Shown here piece after piece: positions 1-12,560 of a DNA stretch of 64,000 nucleotides. The number at the start of each line of letters is the position of its first letter. Position 1 is the first letter of the stretch. The notes under the pieces were generated by a model. That model had not been told where the DNA came from and searched no databases. It worked only from the letters and a program-made list of their open reading frames with translations. Made by a program: the position numbers and the translations under genes. Source of the DNA: Neofusicoccum parvum (taxonomy: Eukaryota > Ascomycota > Dothideomycetes > Botryosphaeriales > Botryosphaeriaceae); contig CP087218.1 in the NCBI GenBank assembly GCA_020912385.1, positions 1,946,665-2,010,664 of the forward strand, in the 5' to 3' direction.

Positions 1-3000
1 CTCTCACCAAGTGATAGCGTGGTCGAAAGGCTCGTCATGGGCCAGTTGAGGTCGCGCAGCCACCACGTCGAGTTCACGTGCGAGTGGTTTGATTCTTCTC
101 TACAAGAATTCATCCATGGCAACGACAATGTCTTTCTCATCACCGGCAAACCGGGCTGCGGCAAGACTGTTCTGTGCCAATGGATGGTGGAGAGACTGCG
201 TCGCCAGCAGGAAAGGGATAATCACGATGTGCTGTCCTTTGTCGTCGAAGGAGACATCAAGACCGAAGCTTCTCCTCTCAGCGTGCCGAGGAGCTTATTG
301 TTCCAGCTTTTCGACAACAACATTGGCAACACCGAATTGTACGAGCAGGTCGCTGCTCTGGTGCAGCGGTCTATGCAGGACAAACTTGCTTTGGAGCAGG
401 CTTTGTGGACGGCTATCGAAGCTGGTCTCAAACACAAATGCACAATCCTTGTCGTGGACGGTCTCGATCAGCTTATTGGTGGACAGGATACCAGTGTGCG
501 TGTATTGGACCGTCTACACCAGGTCACATCGAAGTGCCCCGGAACGAAAGCCATTGTGTTGTCGGAGCCACTCAAGAAGCCCGGATCCAACCGTTCGAGG
601 CAGTTCAACATCGACAAGAAACACGTGCAACAGGACATGGAGCGCGTGCTTGACGGCGTCGTTGCTTCCGCTTTCCCTCCACTCAGTGCTCATGAGACTT
701 CGAGCGTTGTACAACGTTTGGTGTCTTTCTCAGACGGGTCTTTCACGCACGCCATGCTCGTATTGGAAATTGCGAAACGCGAAAAGACATTCTCCGGTAT
801 CATGAGCACTTTGGACAGTGCTCCTGCCACAGTGGTGGCGTGCGTACAGCAATTGCTGGGCATGCTGGATATGGGACAAAGAGACACTCGCTCTATCCTG
901 GCTTGGCTACTCGCAGCGCAGCGGCCACTCACCGTTACCGAGATGAAGACTCTTCTCTCAGTGGACATGGCGCAAATGCAAACCTTCACAAGAATCACCG
1001 ATGTGCAGAGCGACCTGCACAGTGCCGTCGGCCCTCTCATCCGCATGGAAGACGGTGTGGTTCGTTTCAAGCACCCGCTCATTCGACAAAACCTCACTGA
1101 GCTTGCCCTAAGCGTGAAGGATTACAGCAACAAGGACGCCCGCTTCCCCTTCAACTTGCAGGAAGCACACTACGACCTTGTGAACAGATGCTTGGCGGTC
1201 ACCAAGATTTCCTTGACGGAGCATGTTGCGCCTTCTTCTGAGCCAGTGTCCTCCGACCTTCTGATGAGACTCTTCCAGCGCCATGGCCTGTTGGAGTACA
1301 CTTCAAGGTATTGGGCGATCGACTTCATGCACTCGCCCATGTACCAGAAGGATGGAAAACACAAACTCACCAACGAGTTCAAGAGTGCTTTCCCATCCTC
1401 CACTGCGCTGGCCGTTCTGGAGCACACCTGCTGGGATTCTCAGATCTTACCACAGGAAACTGTAAGCATGTTTGAGCTCGCCTTGCAGCTGAGGAGAAGC
1501 GTTGTTCCTGAGCAAAAGGAGGCCATCTTCCAGACGCTGGTCTCCGTTTCCCACACCTACGAGCGCATGACCAAAACCAAGGAGGCCGGCAATCATTTCT
1601 ACGACGCGTTTTGCCTGGGTCGGCCGATCCTTGGTGAGAACAATGGTGTCCTGGCAGCGGTCACCATTGGCTACATCAACTCCACAAAATCAAGCGAGAA
1701 GCTCGAGATCCGGGAACAGATGCTGCAGTACCTTATCGCGTACCAGAAACTGGTCCGCGGTGCTTCAAACCTGACGACTATCCGGTACACCAGAATGCTG
1801 GTCGCGCTTTACAAGCAGGAAAAGAAGATGGACCGTGCAATTGAGCTACAAGAAGAACTGTACCAGATGTGCATTGAATATTACGGGACGCAACATGAGA
1901 AAACAACTGCGATCCACGAGGGGTTGATCAATCTGCTTAGAGAGGCAGGCCGGACCGACCAGCTGACCCGTCACGAGATCTCCAAGTACGACAGGACCCG
2001 TCACACGCTCTCATTGGCCGACTCTTCTCTCGTCGCTGCTGCACTTAAGATGGTGTCCTACTACGAGTCGCAGAAGCAGTTGGACAAGGCAGAGCAGGTC
2101 CTCACCGAGCTCTGGGAATCCATCACGGACGCGGCCCAGAGCCGCAAGACAGTTTCCTTGCAAGAGAGGAAGATCGAAGTGGCCATGGAATACCACAAGT
2201 TTCTAGAAAAGCAAGGGCGAACGGACGATGCGAAGAATGTTCTCATTGGCATCTGGATTGAATACCAGGACACGCTTGACAAGAGTCAGACGATGGCAGA
2301 TGTCTCCGAAACTGAGCTCTCCACTCTTCTCGCTGTCGGGCGCACGATGCAGCAGTATCGCTCGCTGGACATGGCAAAAACTATTTTCAACAGTCTATGG
2401 AGCTACTTCAGGCGTGTGGACCAACAGACGAGCGAGCTGGCTGTTGAGTCAGCCTTGAACCTCTCAAACACCTCCAAAGAGCTCATGGAAACGCAAATGA
2501 CCAGCACAACCGTCGAGGAAGAGGTCTCGGAGGAGTCAATCATGGAGCTTGAGGAAATCTTTGAGTCAATCACCACCATCACGAGCATGTCTACCAACAT
2601 GTCCGTCTCTGAGACCAACGAAAAGAAGCAGTCCTCAGCCTCGGCGCACAGTAGCATCATGGAAACAGCTGAGATGCTAACTTCGTTCTACGTGGAGCAG
2701 GAGCGCTGGTCTGAGGCTACCAGTACGACTATCAAGGCGCTCCAGATTGCCTGGCCATCCGTCATTGACGGAGGCACGCCCATGCCACCTTCTGAACATC
2801 GTATCGACGCAGTCACGGCTATGGCAAAGCGCCTCGCGCTGTGTTACTTCAAGAAACGCCAGATTTCCAAGGCTGAGGAGGTCCATGTGCACGTGTTTCA
2901 GGCAACCAAGAGCATGGGTGTTCAGAATGTCCACTTCCGCACGGCGACAGACGAGCTCGTGGAATTCTACGAGACCATCTACCAATTTTACAAGGCCGTG

Positions 3001-5686
3001 GATGCGCTCACCGAGGTGAACAAAATGCAAAAAGCATCGCTGAAGGACAGTGATGCCGCCGTCATCCGCACTTCTTACCGGCTTGGTAGGCTGTGCAGAG
3101 ATCTCGAGATGAATGAGAACGCCAAGAAGATGTTTCTTGAGATCGTGCGAGTCCTTGGCAGGGACAACGACATGCTTGGCTGGGACTCTGTTGAGGCGGC
3201 TTTGATGCTGGGCAGCATTTACACCGAGGAACAGCAGTGGGAGAAAGCCAGACAGCTGTACGCACGCCTGTGGAAAACATTCCTCACGCAGCGAGACGGG
3301 TACCAGTGGACGTGGGACTGTGTCGAAAAGTTCTACGGTGTTTATTTCGACGTGCTGGAAAAGAAGGTCGAGGCCAACTATTCGACGCTCCTGCAGGTGG
3401 CCACCGAATACCGGCAGCGCGTTGTTGAGCTGTTCGGCGACGGACACGAGCTTACCACAAAGGCCATGCTGCACTTGGCCGCCATGTACGAGCGCAGCGA
3501 GGAACACCGTGAACAAGCCATCTCTATGTACGAGAAGGCGCTCTTGTCATCGAGCTCAACGACATCGACGACCATGCAGCAGAGCACGACTAGAAAGCTG
3601 ACGCAGTCGCAGCAGCGCCTCGCGCACCTGTACTCCAAACAGACACGCACCTCTTCCAAGGGAATCTCACTCTACCAACAGGAGATCCGCAACACAGCAT
3701 CAAGCCACGGATACGCATCCAGCCAGATGCTACAGCAACTGCACGAGTTCATCACGCTGACTGTGAAGACCGAGTCAAAGGAAAGTCGCGACAATGCCAC
3801 GGAGCTGCTTCAGACTTCAATCCGCGAGATTATCGTCAACGAAAAGAGCACGCAGAAGCAGGTCGCGTCGGCGCACACTATTGCCAGGATGTTTTTGCAG
3901 CTCAAGGAGCGCCAGACTGCGGTCAATCTGCTCGGCAGCATGCGTCGGCAGGTAATTACGGAGGAGTACGAAAGCGACACCAAGTTCAGCCTTGTAGGGG
4001 CGGGCCAGCATTCGTTTGCATTCATCATCGCCTTTGAAGAAGCACTGTTGGACGCCAGGCACCAGCGCTTCTCCTTCAGCGAGCTGATGGCGACGCTGAT
4101 GACGGAGCGGCTGCTTCACCAGAGCTACACGCGCGCCACCAAGGCCGGCGACAGCAGCTTTGAGCTCATCTTCACGCACGGCTGCCGCCTCGCCACCTTC
4201 TACAAGCAGCACCAGCGCGTCGAAGAGCACCAGAAGATCGAGACCGATCTGCTGAAGCGCTTCGCACGCGCGTTCCAAGCCACCGAGTCGTCATCAGTGC
4301 TGCGCCACTTCTTCAGCGTCTGCATCCAGGAGATGGGCAGTGCAAACAAGCAACGCGACGACTCGGTCCCGATCGTGTCCACCGTCAGCACCGCCGTGCG
4401 GGAGCATCTCGAAGCCGGCCGGTTCCACGAGGGCTGCGAGCTCGCAGGCTTCCTCGACCGCTTCCTCCGCCTGTACGGCGCGTACGGGAACCAGGCCAAC
4501 ATGGAGACGGCGTTCAAGCTGTCGCTGTGGCTCGCCGGCCGGGGCGGCATCGCGCGGCGGTGCCCCGACAAGAAGCTGCAGCAGAAGATGCAAGAGCTGT
4601 CGGCCGCCGTCCTGGGAGAGGTGCTCCGGGTCATCGACCGGCTGCACATCAAGTTCGCCGACATGCCGCTTGCGGACCTGAACGAGCTGGTTGGGCTGCT
4701 GGGCGAGCAGCAGAACTGGGACGCCCTCGAGGTAAACGCATCCCGCCGATTTCTTTCCCCCCAATCCCGACCACCCCGACTAACCGTCCCCACCCCAGAC
4801 CATCCTCTCCACCGCCTGGTCCTCCCGCCACACGTCGTCGCCCTCCCCCCGCAGCTGGTCCCCCACCACCGCCGTCGCCCTCGGCGCCCGCCTCGCCCAG
4901 GTCCGCTTCCTCCTGGCCGGCCCGCGCCGCGCCCAGGCCCTCCGCCTCGCCGAGGACATGGCCTACAACCTGCGGCGCGTGTGGGGGCTGCACGACGCCG
5001 CCACGCTGCGCGCCTTCGGCCTGCTGGCCGCGCTGCGCAACGCCGCCGGCGACGCGGCCGGCGCGCTCGCCGTCCGCGAGCACGTGCTGCGCGGGACGCT
5101 GGATGCCGTTGAGGACGGGGTGCTGGGCGCGGAGGAGGGCGCGGTGGTTGCGGCCGGCGTGTTCGAGGCGCTGAGGGAGGCGTTTACGGGGTGGGGCGGC
5201 GGGGGAGCGGGGGTTGAGGTGTTTAAGGGCTTGCAAGGCAGATTCGATGAGGTTTTTGTGGGTCAGAGGGCGTGGCTGAGCTGTGGCGCAGCGCAGGAGG
5301 GCGTGGAGCGGTGGGTCGTGTCGAAGGAGAAGGGGAAGAAGGTTGCGGCGGTTGAGAAGGCTTGGATGCCAGACTCATGGGAGTTCCTGGAGAAGGGTGG
5401 TGGTGAGGCTGGTGGTGCGGTCCATCGCAACAATTTGAGGCGGACGAGCGGTTTGGAGACCACGACCCGGCCGACGATGTTGTATGCAGATGATGGGTAT
5501 GGTGGAGGCGGTGTGAAGGCACTAGCGGCGGACGAAAAGGGGACGGGCGCTGAGAAGGAACAGGACTTTGGAGGTGAGTCGCCGAAGACTCTGCACGAGG
5601 TGCGGCAGGTGAAGGGACAGAAATTGCAGAGTGACGACGAGATGCTTCGGGCGTTGGAGGGCGGTGCCGTTGGAGGATCAAGGTAA
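1..5686 (+). CDS. NACHT/TPR (NLR-like STAND) protein, 5' end outside the window
   Basis: The reading frame is already open at base 1, so the gene starts upstream and an N-terminal effector domain is not visible. Two exons, 1-4731 and 4799-5686, are joined by a 67-bp phase-0 intron (GTAAAC...CTAAC...CAG); at least 1,872 residues are encoded. A P-loop GKPGCGKT lies at 145-168, followed by a Walker B-like TILVVDGLDQL near 440-475, giving a NACHT-type NTPase. A winged-helix-like stretch follows (about 880-1100), then more than 1,200 residues of helical TPR-like repeats. Fungal proteins of this build are signal-transducing ATPases, several acting in heterokaryon incompatibility or xenorecognition; a role here is inferred from architecture only. 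Bases 4400-5250 are markedly more GC-rich than the rest of the gene. The domain call is firm; the biological role is open. Confidence 0.85.
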
Positions 5687-5906
5687 TTTCACACCGCGCA
5701 CAGCGCGCTTGAGCTCTGCAACTTGATAAATTGAAATCTATATTTGGTGTTTGCCAGCGCGTCGACAGCAGAAACGGCAGCACGTTTGCTGACTGCCGCA
5801 ACGGAAACTTGGCTGAATGTTGCTTAGGCCAGGCTGCCACCAACTGCGCCCAAAGCGTAGGATCTAGGGCGTGCAGGGGTCATGATCCTACCACCAAACC
5901 AGCTTG

Positions 5907-5913
5907 TATAAAT
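5907..5913 (+). promoter_or_regulatory. TATA-like box of the S10 carboxypeptidase gene
   Basis: TATAAAT lies 53 bp before the ATG at 5966. It supports the start at 5966 rather than the in-frame ATG at 5912, which would fall inside the box region. Confidence 0.4.
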
Positions 5914-5965
5914 GGTTGCCATTGCATTGGCATCAAGTCTTGTATCTACATCGAATTCGTTCACG

Positions 5966-7872
5966 ATGTTGTTTAACAGTAACCGCGTCGGTGCCACCGT
6001 CGCCCCCCTGCTCCTTTCTTTCCATGCCGTCTCGGCGCAGATCCCCCAGGCACCGAGTGACGTAACCACCATCACCGCCCCGAACGGAGCCACCATCCGC
6101 TACAAAGAGCCCGGAAAGTCGGGCATCTGCGAGACCACTCCCGGCGTGAATTCGTAGGTCAAGAAATGTTCTACGGGCTGCTGTGTTACTGATTGCAGCT
6201 GCAGATACTCCGGCTTCATTGATACGTCTCCCACCCGGCACACGTTTTTCTGGCTGTTCGAATCCAGAAACGATCCGGAAAACGATCCCCTTACCGTGTG
6301 GATCAACGGTGGGCCTGGCTCTGACTCGCTCGTTGGCGTCTTCACAGGTAAGCGGGTGCCCGGCAACGCCGGACGAGAAGAATACCAACCTCGAAGCAGG
6401 AAATGGTCCGTGCAGCATCAACGATGACGGCACAACCGAGATCAATCCATTGAGCTGGAACAACGTGTCGAACGTTCTCTACCTCTCCCAGCCCGTCGGC
6501 ACCGGGTTCTCGTACGCCGATCTCGAAGAGGGATCCCTTGATGAGAATTCGGGCCAGTTCCTCAGCGCTGATCTGGCAAACGTGACGGGAGTCTGGCCCG
6601 TCGTGAATGAAACGACTGTCATCGACACCAGCGAAGATGCCGCAGTGGCTGCCTGGGAGATTGTGCAAGCCTTCTACAGCGCGCTGCCGATCCTGGACCC
6701 GAAGATCAAATCAAAGGAGTTCAACCTCTGGACAGTGAGCTACGGGTAAGCAATTCAATGAAGTTGATATTTCTAAGTTCATTGGCTAACGCAATCACAG
6801 CGGTCATTACGCGTTAGGCTCCCCGATTGCCCGTAATTTACAGCGTGTGCAAAGATTTACTGATCACCGTTCTTCAGGCCCGCAATCATGAAGCATTTCA
6901 AGGAGCAAAATGACGAGATTGCAGCTGGCAATGCCAATGGAACTCACCTTGAACTCAAGTCCCTCGGCGTAAGTTCATCTACCGTGTCAACATACCATCG
7001 ATTCTCTGCAGACAGTCTCCTAATTGCTGCTCCACAGCTCGGCAATGCCTATATCGATGCCGCCATCCAAGCCCCGTTCTTCCCCGCCTTTGCCACCAAC
7101 AACACCTACAATATAACCGCATACAACTCCTCCATCTACGACTACAGCCAAGTGGCCCTGAACATGCCCGGTATCGGCTGCCTGGCCCAGCTGTCCAACT
7201 GCGCCGCCCTGCAGGAGGCGCTGCCGCGCAACCCCACGCGCGACGCCGTCTGCGCCGAGGCGTGGCACAGCTGCTTCGACAACGTCGAGGGCCTGTACCG
7301 CGCCTTCTCGGGCCTCGACCGCTTCGACATCCGCCTCAACGAGTCCGAGTCGCTGTTCGTGCAGGGCGAGGCCGTCGTGGCCGCCTACCTGAACGTGCCC
7401 GAGGTGCAGGACGCCATCGGCGTCGCGAGCAACTACACGCCCGAGAGCGCGCCCGTCATGTACGCCTTCTTCCAGTCGGGGGACGGGGCGCTGTCGGGGT
7501 TCAAGGAGGCGCTGGGGGAGCTGGCAGATGCCGGGGTGAGCGTGCTGCTGTTTAACGGAGACGCGGATTACGCGTGTAATTGGCTTGGTGGAGAGTGAGT
7601 ATCCCCGGTCCCGATGGGTGAACTTCCAGATCGGTGCTGACGTTGTTTCCCACAGGGCGGTTGCCTTGGCAGTCAATTACACCGGTTCAGAGGACTTTGC
7701 AGCAGCGGAATACACGCCGTATGTTGTTGATGGCAAGGAGTACGGTCAGGCAAAGCAACACGACAAACTGGCCTTTTTGCGTGTGTATGAAGCAGGTCAC
7801 ATCGTTCAAGAATACCAGCCGGGTGCCATGCTGGATTTCTTCAACAAGACCATTCACGGAGAATCTCTGTAG
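5966..7872 (+). CDS. Secreted serine carboxypeptidase (peptidase family S10)
   Basis: Seven exons (5966-6153, 6205-6347, 6400-6745, 6801-6812, 6878-6968, 7038-7594, 7656-7872) give 517 residues. All introns are GT-AG, 51-69 bp, and the joins reproduce family motifs. A signal peptide (residues 1 to about 25, hydrophobic, ending in an AVSAQ-like cleavage site) predicts secretion. The oxyanion region [10 protein letters not shown] precedes the nucleophile Ser224 in SYGGHY; the catalytic Asp is near 435 (GDADY) and His494 in EAGH. Several N-x-S/T sequons fit a secreted glycoprotein. S10 enzymes remove C-terminal residues at acidic pH. Exon 4 is only 12 nt but is needed to link SYGG to HYAP in frame. 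The 69-bp intron 5 is a multiple of three and open, so retaining it would not break the frame. Family call is strong. Confidence 0.9.
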
Positions 7873-8512
7873 AGAGGTGTCAAGATGGCGGATCTTTTTA
7901 TAGAGAGAGCATGTATGTTAATATTGCATATAGCGGAGTCGATCTATTAGGATGACATGAAGCCACCGAGCTGGCTGTAATTATGAACCAAAGAAGCCAT
8001 CGATGTGAAAAGATATCTTCCCGAGGTCCGAACGGACATAGCGATAGGGGCTTGACCAAAGTAGACCGGAGCATCATCTTAATATGCAGTGTCGTTGGGC
8101 AGGCGTGTAGGCAGCAACATGCAAGTGCTGCATGTGCAGATGGCGCTGCCATGCGTCTGGTTGAGGAGCAATCGGGAGCCGAAAGTGTCTAAGGGCAGTA
8201 ATCCCAAGAATGATCGCCGTCAGCCTGGCAGCTGACAACGCAAACATGATAGGGCACTAAGGCTGTTCAGTCGCTACACAAGACCAGCGTGTTGGTAAGC
8301 TGACCGCCAGCTGCAGATGCTTCGCCACACTTTCTTGGCGTACACCCAACGACGACGCATTATTTCCAGCCACAGCATGTATAAAAGTTTATACCGAGAG
8401 AGAAACCATCTACAGGGTTGCCAGATCAGGACAACAAGACGTTCTTGACGGTGAGATCGTCTGCCACTGGAAGCCCTTATCTGCACTCGCAACGATTGGA
8501 AGAGTTGAAGAA
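7873..8512. other. Intergenic stretch, 640 bp
   Basis: This is the 3' flank of the carboxypeptidase gene and the upstream side of the doubtful gene at 8513. A TATAAAAG motif lies near 8380. A frame continuous with the next gene is open from about 8280, without a convincing ATG. No other feature is recognised. Confidence 0.4.
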
Positions 8513-9778
8513 ATGCTCTCCACCAAAGAAAATGGAACAGGCGACGCTTTCATGATCCACGCCTCTTCTATTTTACTCATTGGTAAAATTGAGGGGGAGA
8601 GCCCTGCTCTCGAGGTGCCAAGTGAGGATTTAGAGATACCTTTCGAGAAAGATCACATACGCCAAGAATCGAAATCCAATCTCATCTACAATGCACACTG
8701 CAAGGTCGGCATTCAGGACATTCTTGAGGAACTTGCAGAGCATTTCCACTTCCCCGGTACCTCGGAACCCTCTTACGAGCCCGACTCGTACCAGATCAGC
8801 GGAAACATCAGCAAAGTTGTCTCAATCGGAGCATCGAAGACATGGAAGCGCACAAAGGACACCACATACAAGGAAGGGATACTATCGCGGTATACCATGA
8901 ACCAGAAAGATATATTGCCGATCCTGAACCTCTTCATCGGACTTGAAGTCAGCCACTGCACCACCAACGCGAGACGAATCACCCCTTGGGAGGCGCTAAA
9001 GTTGGCAAATGCCGCCACGGAAGACAAGTCCAACCACAGCTGCACTCATGCAGTGTGTCAAATAGCCTGCCTCAAAGCTTGCTAACAATTCAGCGACAGC
9101 CGCGACCGCCTCGCAGTTAAGTCCTGGACTTCGGCAGAGACAGCTACGCTGCAAGACACAGTCGATCCAGCACTGGGTGATTCCGATGACGTAGTCACCC
9201 TAAAGGCTGGACTACGAGCAGCAGTGGTCCGAGCCATGGCACGGCTTGAGAATACTGGAGTACGTAACGGCAGCTTGCAAGCCTGGTACCCTTTCACACA
9301 GTACCCATGCACTGTCAGCATACTACCACACAAGTCAGACGGACGTGCTTGGATGCACATGCTTCAGGAGTCCATGGATACCTGCTCATTCGTCGTGATA
9401 AGCCGGTCGTGCCTCATTCCACCAACCATCTCTGGCCTTTCCTCGTTGCTTTCAAACGGATGCCCCAAGCCATCCAAGTCGGAGACCCGCAGCTTGCTGC
9501 AGACAACTCTGTACTGTGTCCGCACACCAACGAAAAAGGGGCCGCTGAAACCGACACATAAGCCCGGTGAGGAGAACTTTTTGCAACATCGCATCCTCTA
9601 TCTTGGAGACCTTGGTTTCTTTGAGAGGCTTGGAGGGGGTGGCAATGTGCTGGAGTACCATTGGGGGCCCATGGCAAATATTGCAGCCAGGATGCGCAAA
9701 TCCAATAAAATTGTCGTACGGGAGATGGTCTGCAGGGAAATTGTAACGCAAATGACGTCTTCTTTTCTTGTCACTTGA
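8513..9778 (+). CDS. Hypothetical fungal protein, probably degenerate
   Basis: The first open stretch (8513 to about 9054) encodes about 180 residues, including an IGLEVSHCTTNARR segment that resembles a motif I associate with uncharacterised fungal proteins (G-[LI]-[EQ]-[VL]-S-x-C-T-x-x-[AS]-R-R). A CTAACAATTCAG acceptor ends at 9093 and opens a second frame to 9778 that continues plausibly to about 9410 (residues such as SWTSAET and WMHMLQESMDTCSF). The only donor that keeps frame would make a 39-bp intron, which is very short. The frame upstream of the first ATG is also open and protein-like, so the true start may be missing. After about 9410 the sequence loses protein character. It may be a decaying gene. 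No function can be assigned. Confidence 0.35.
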
Positions 9779-10589
9779 GTCTGTTTGACATGCACGGGAG
9801 ATCTTGTCGGCTTTCGCTGGGCGAGTTGGGAGTGGGCATACTTGTTGCTTGGCACCTTTAATGGTTGCGCGTCTACTATATCGGGCTCGTCATCCCGTGA
9901 CATCTTCTGATCGCCTCTAAGCATTGATCGTTTGCTCTACTCACTGTCTTGGCGTTCTGTACACCGCAAGATCATCCTTATCGTGGGCCTTTGCTGTAGC
10001 GGAGGTCAAGCAGAATATGGCACCTGTTAGCCGGGTGTTGACAACGGGTTGCACATAAAGGCGGCACAGTGCTGACATCGCATATGTAGCGTCGTGTGTA
10101 CCCTGTCCCCGACATGGGACGTATTACACCGCTCCCCAAAGGTGGGGCAGTCGTGGGAAACACAACAACGAATCTTTGCGGGTGACTAGCCCTATTCATG
10201 TTTCGGAGCTTACTCTTCGGGTCAATTGTAGCAATCGTCGTGTTGCTCAATCTCCAGAAAGGAATGGCCAGCCCAATAACACTTCTGCAGCGCGTAGGGC
10301 GGCATACAGGGTCTCTATTCCCCGACCAAATAGACGACGGAGGCAAGATGCGAATAATCAATAGCTGTGGCCCAGCACGAATCCCTTCTTGTTTTGGCCT
10401 GGCTTTGCTTACAGAGCAGCGACAGCGATGGCGGGGAATGGGGGCTGAACTTTAATCCCGGTTCCTGGTCCGAGTCCTCGGTGTTTACAGATATTTAGTC
10501 TGAGACCGAGAGAACACTGCTGGATTTCGTCCTCAGCATTCAATCTCAGAAGTTGCACTAGATCTCACGGCCAATTGCCGATCGCAGCC
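9779..10589. other. Intergenic stretch, 811 bp
   Basis: Holds the promoter side of the MFS transporter gene. Short open frames on both strands (for example 9978-10361 on the minus strand) show no recognisable domain and no intron signals. Nothing else supported. Confidence 0.4.
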
Positions 10590-12560
10590 ATGGAAGAAAT
10601 GAACAACCTCCCAGTACCCGACAAAACCACCATCAATGTCGCGCTGCTCTCCCAAGACGAGGCTGACAAGCTTCGGTCCCAAGCTCTCAGCTCCGACCGA
10701 GAGAAGATTCCCGCGGGCTATTATTCCAGTGCCCGCATAGTGGGCACATTTGTCGGTATTGCGCTGTCACTTGTCGGCACGTACTTTGTATACCAGGCGG
10801 CCGCGTCCGTGATCACCAGCATCAACGAAGACATTGGCCCCAGCGAGAACTCCTCCCTCTTCGCCATCGTATGGACCGCAGCACAACCCATCTCGATCCT
10901 GCTTTTCGGCTCCCTTTCTGACCGTTTTGGTCGGCGGAAATGGGCACTGGCTGCCAACGTCCTTGGTATCTTGGGCGGCATCGTTGCCGGCACCGCTAAG
11001 ACCATGAACACCTTGATCGGCGCCATGGTCATGCTGGGTCTTGCGTCTGGCGTGCCCGCATCGTATCCCCTCCTGACCGGCGAGCTTGCCACCAACAAGG
11101 GCAAATTCCTCGCCACCATCACCGTCGTAGTTCCCAACGTCATCGCCACCGGTTTCGGCCCGTACATCGGACAGCGATTAGTCGTCTACGCTACTTGGAG
11201 ATGGATCTTCTGGATATACATCATGATGATGGGTGAGTGGAACTTGCTATTGTGCGAGTGCTGGAAGCTGACTCTCTTCGCAGTCCCTGGCACGGTTTGC
11301 TGGTATTTTTGGTACCACCCGCCAACTTTTGTGCAGCTCCACGGACACAACTTCGAGCGACGGCAGGCGCTTAAGCGCATCGACTACTTTGGAGTCTTGC
11401 TACTGACGGCTGGCTTGACCCTGTTCCTGCTTGGCGTCTCCTGGGGTGGCACCACTCCAGCCCTGACTTGGGATTCGGCACGTATTCTGGGACTCCTGAT
11501 CCCTGGAATAGTCTGCTGCGTAGCCTTTGTCATCTACGAGTGTCTGGTTCCAGAGTCACCAATCATTCCGATGCGATTCTTCCGGGACGTGCGCGGGTTC
11601 GCCTGCATCAACGTCATGTCGGCTGTTTTTGGTTGCATCAACATTGCCTTCTTCATCCTCTGGCCCTCGCAGGTCATCCACATCTTTGGAAGCACCGGTA
11701 GCTGGGAACAGACGGCGTGGATGAGCTGCACGGTTAATTTTGGGATCTGGGCGGGCATCATCATCGTGGGGCCGCTCTACCATATCATCAAGCACATTCG
11801 TTGGCAGCTCGTTGTCGCCACGGTCTGGATGTCCGTCTTCCTCGGCGTCATCACTACCGCCAATGCTAATCAGCGCGCCGCTGCCATTGCTGTTTCCTTC
11901 CTGTCCTGCCTGCCCATCGGCTGGGGTGAGGTTATCACTATGCTGCTCGTACAGTATCTCGTCGATGACCGAGATCTGGGCGCCGCGTTCGGTACGTACG
12001 AGTGCTCTCTCCCCTTGAACCCTGTTTTGGGCTTCTATACCTTTTCATTGCCTGTTTTCAAACCGATGTGCTGACACTGGACTTAATCAGCTGTGACCTC
12101 GGCCAATCGCACCATCCTTGGCTGTATCTTTACCTCTGTCTTCTCCGCTATTCTCACCAACAAACTTCCACAAGAACTATCCGCCCACCTAGTCCCACGT
12201 GCCCTCGATGCCGGACTGGACCCATCTTCCATCCCTGATGTCGTGGCAGCCGTCGTCGCAGGGAATAGCGCCGCCCTCTCACTTGTCCCCGGCTTGGATG
12301 ACCCCACTGTTTTGAAAGCAGTGAATGAAGGCGCAAGCAGCGCGTGGGCAGGCGCTTACGCGTACGTTTACTATTGCGCTCTAGCACTGGGTCTCTGCTC
12401 GGTTATTGCGGCCGTGTGTACCAGAGACATGGACAAGTATCTGACGGGCCACATCCCCCGGCAAATTTACACAAAGAGTGAGGGTGATGTGGATGTACTA
12501 GAGAAGATGAATGGAAGTACAAGCAGGGATAACGAGAGAGAACAGCGGCCTAATGTGTAG
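10590..12560 (+). CDS. MFS transporter of the fungal TRI12/siderophore type
   Basis: Three exons (10590-11232, 11284-11991, 12091-12560) encode about 606 residues. Introns are 51 bp (phase 1, in frame and open) and 99 bp (phase 1). The start is the ATG in GCAGCCATGGAAG. The protein shows a short charged N-terminus, then a run of hydrophobic segments consistent with 12-14 membrane helices. SLSDRFGRRKWAL is the loop 2-3 signature of the major facilitator superfamily. YFWYHPPTF and the later RIDYFGVLL segment are typical of the fungal TRI12-like branch, whose characterised members export trichothecenes or take up iron-siderophores. The substrate cannot be read from sequence. It stands alone, 1.15 kb from the SDR gene downstream on the same strand, and is probably a plasma-membrane proton antiporter. 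Confidence 0.88.

Noticed and set aside
4649..5236. Minus-strand open frame over the end of the NLR-like gene
   Set aside because: GC-rich antisense shadow; the plus-strand splice joins a continuous protein.
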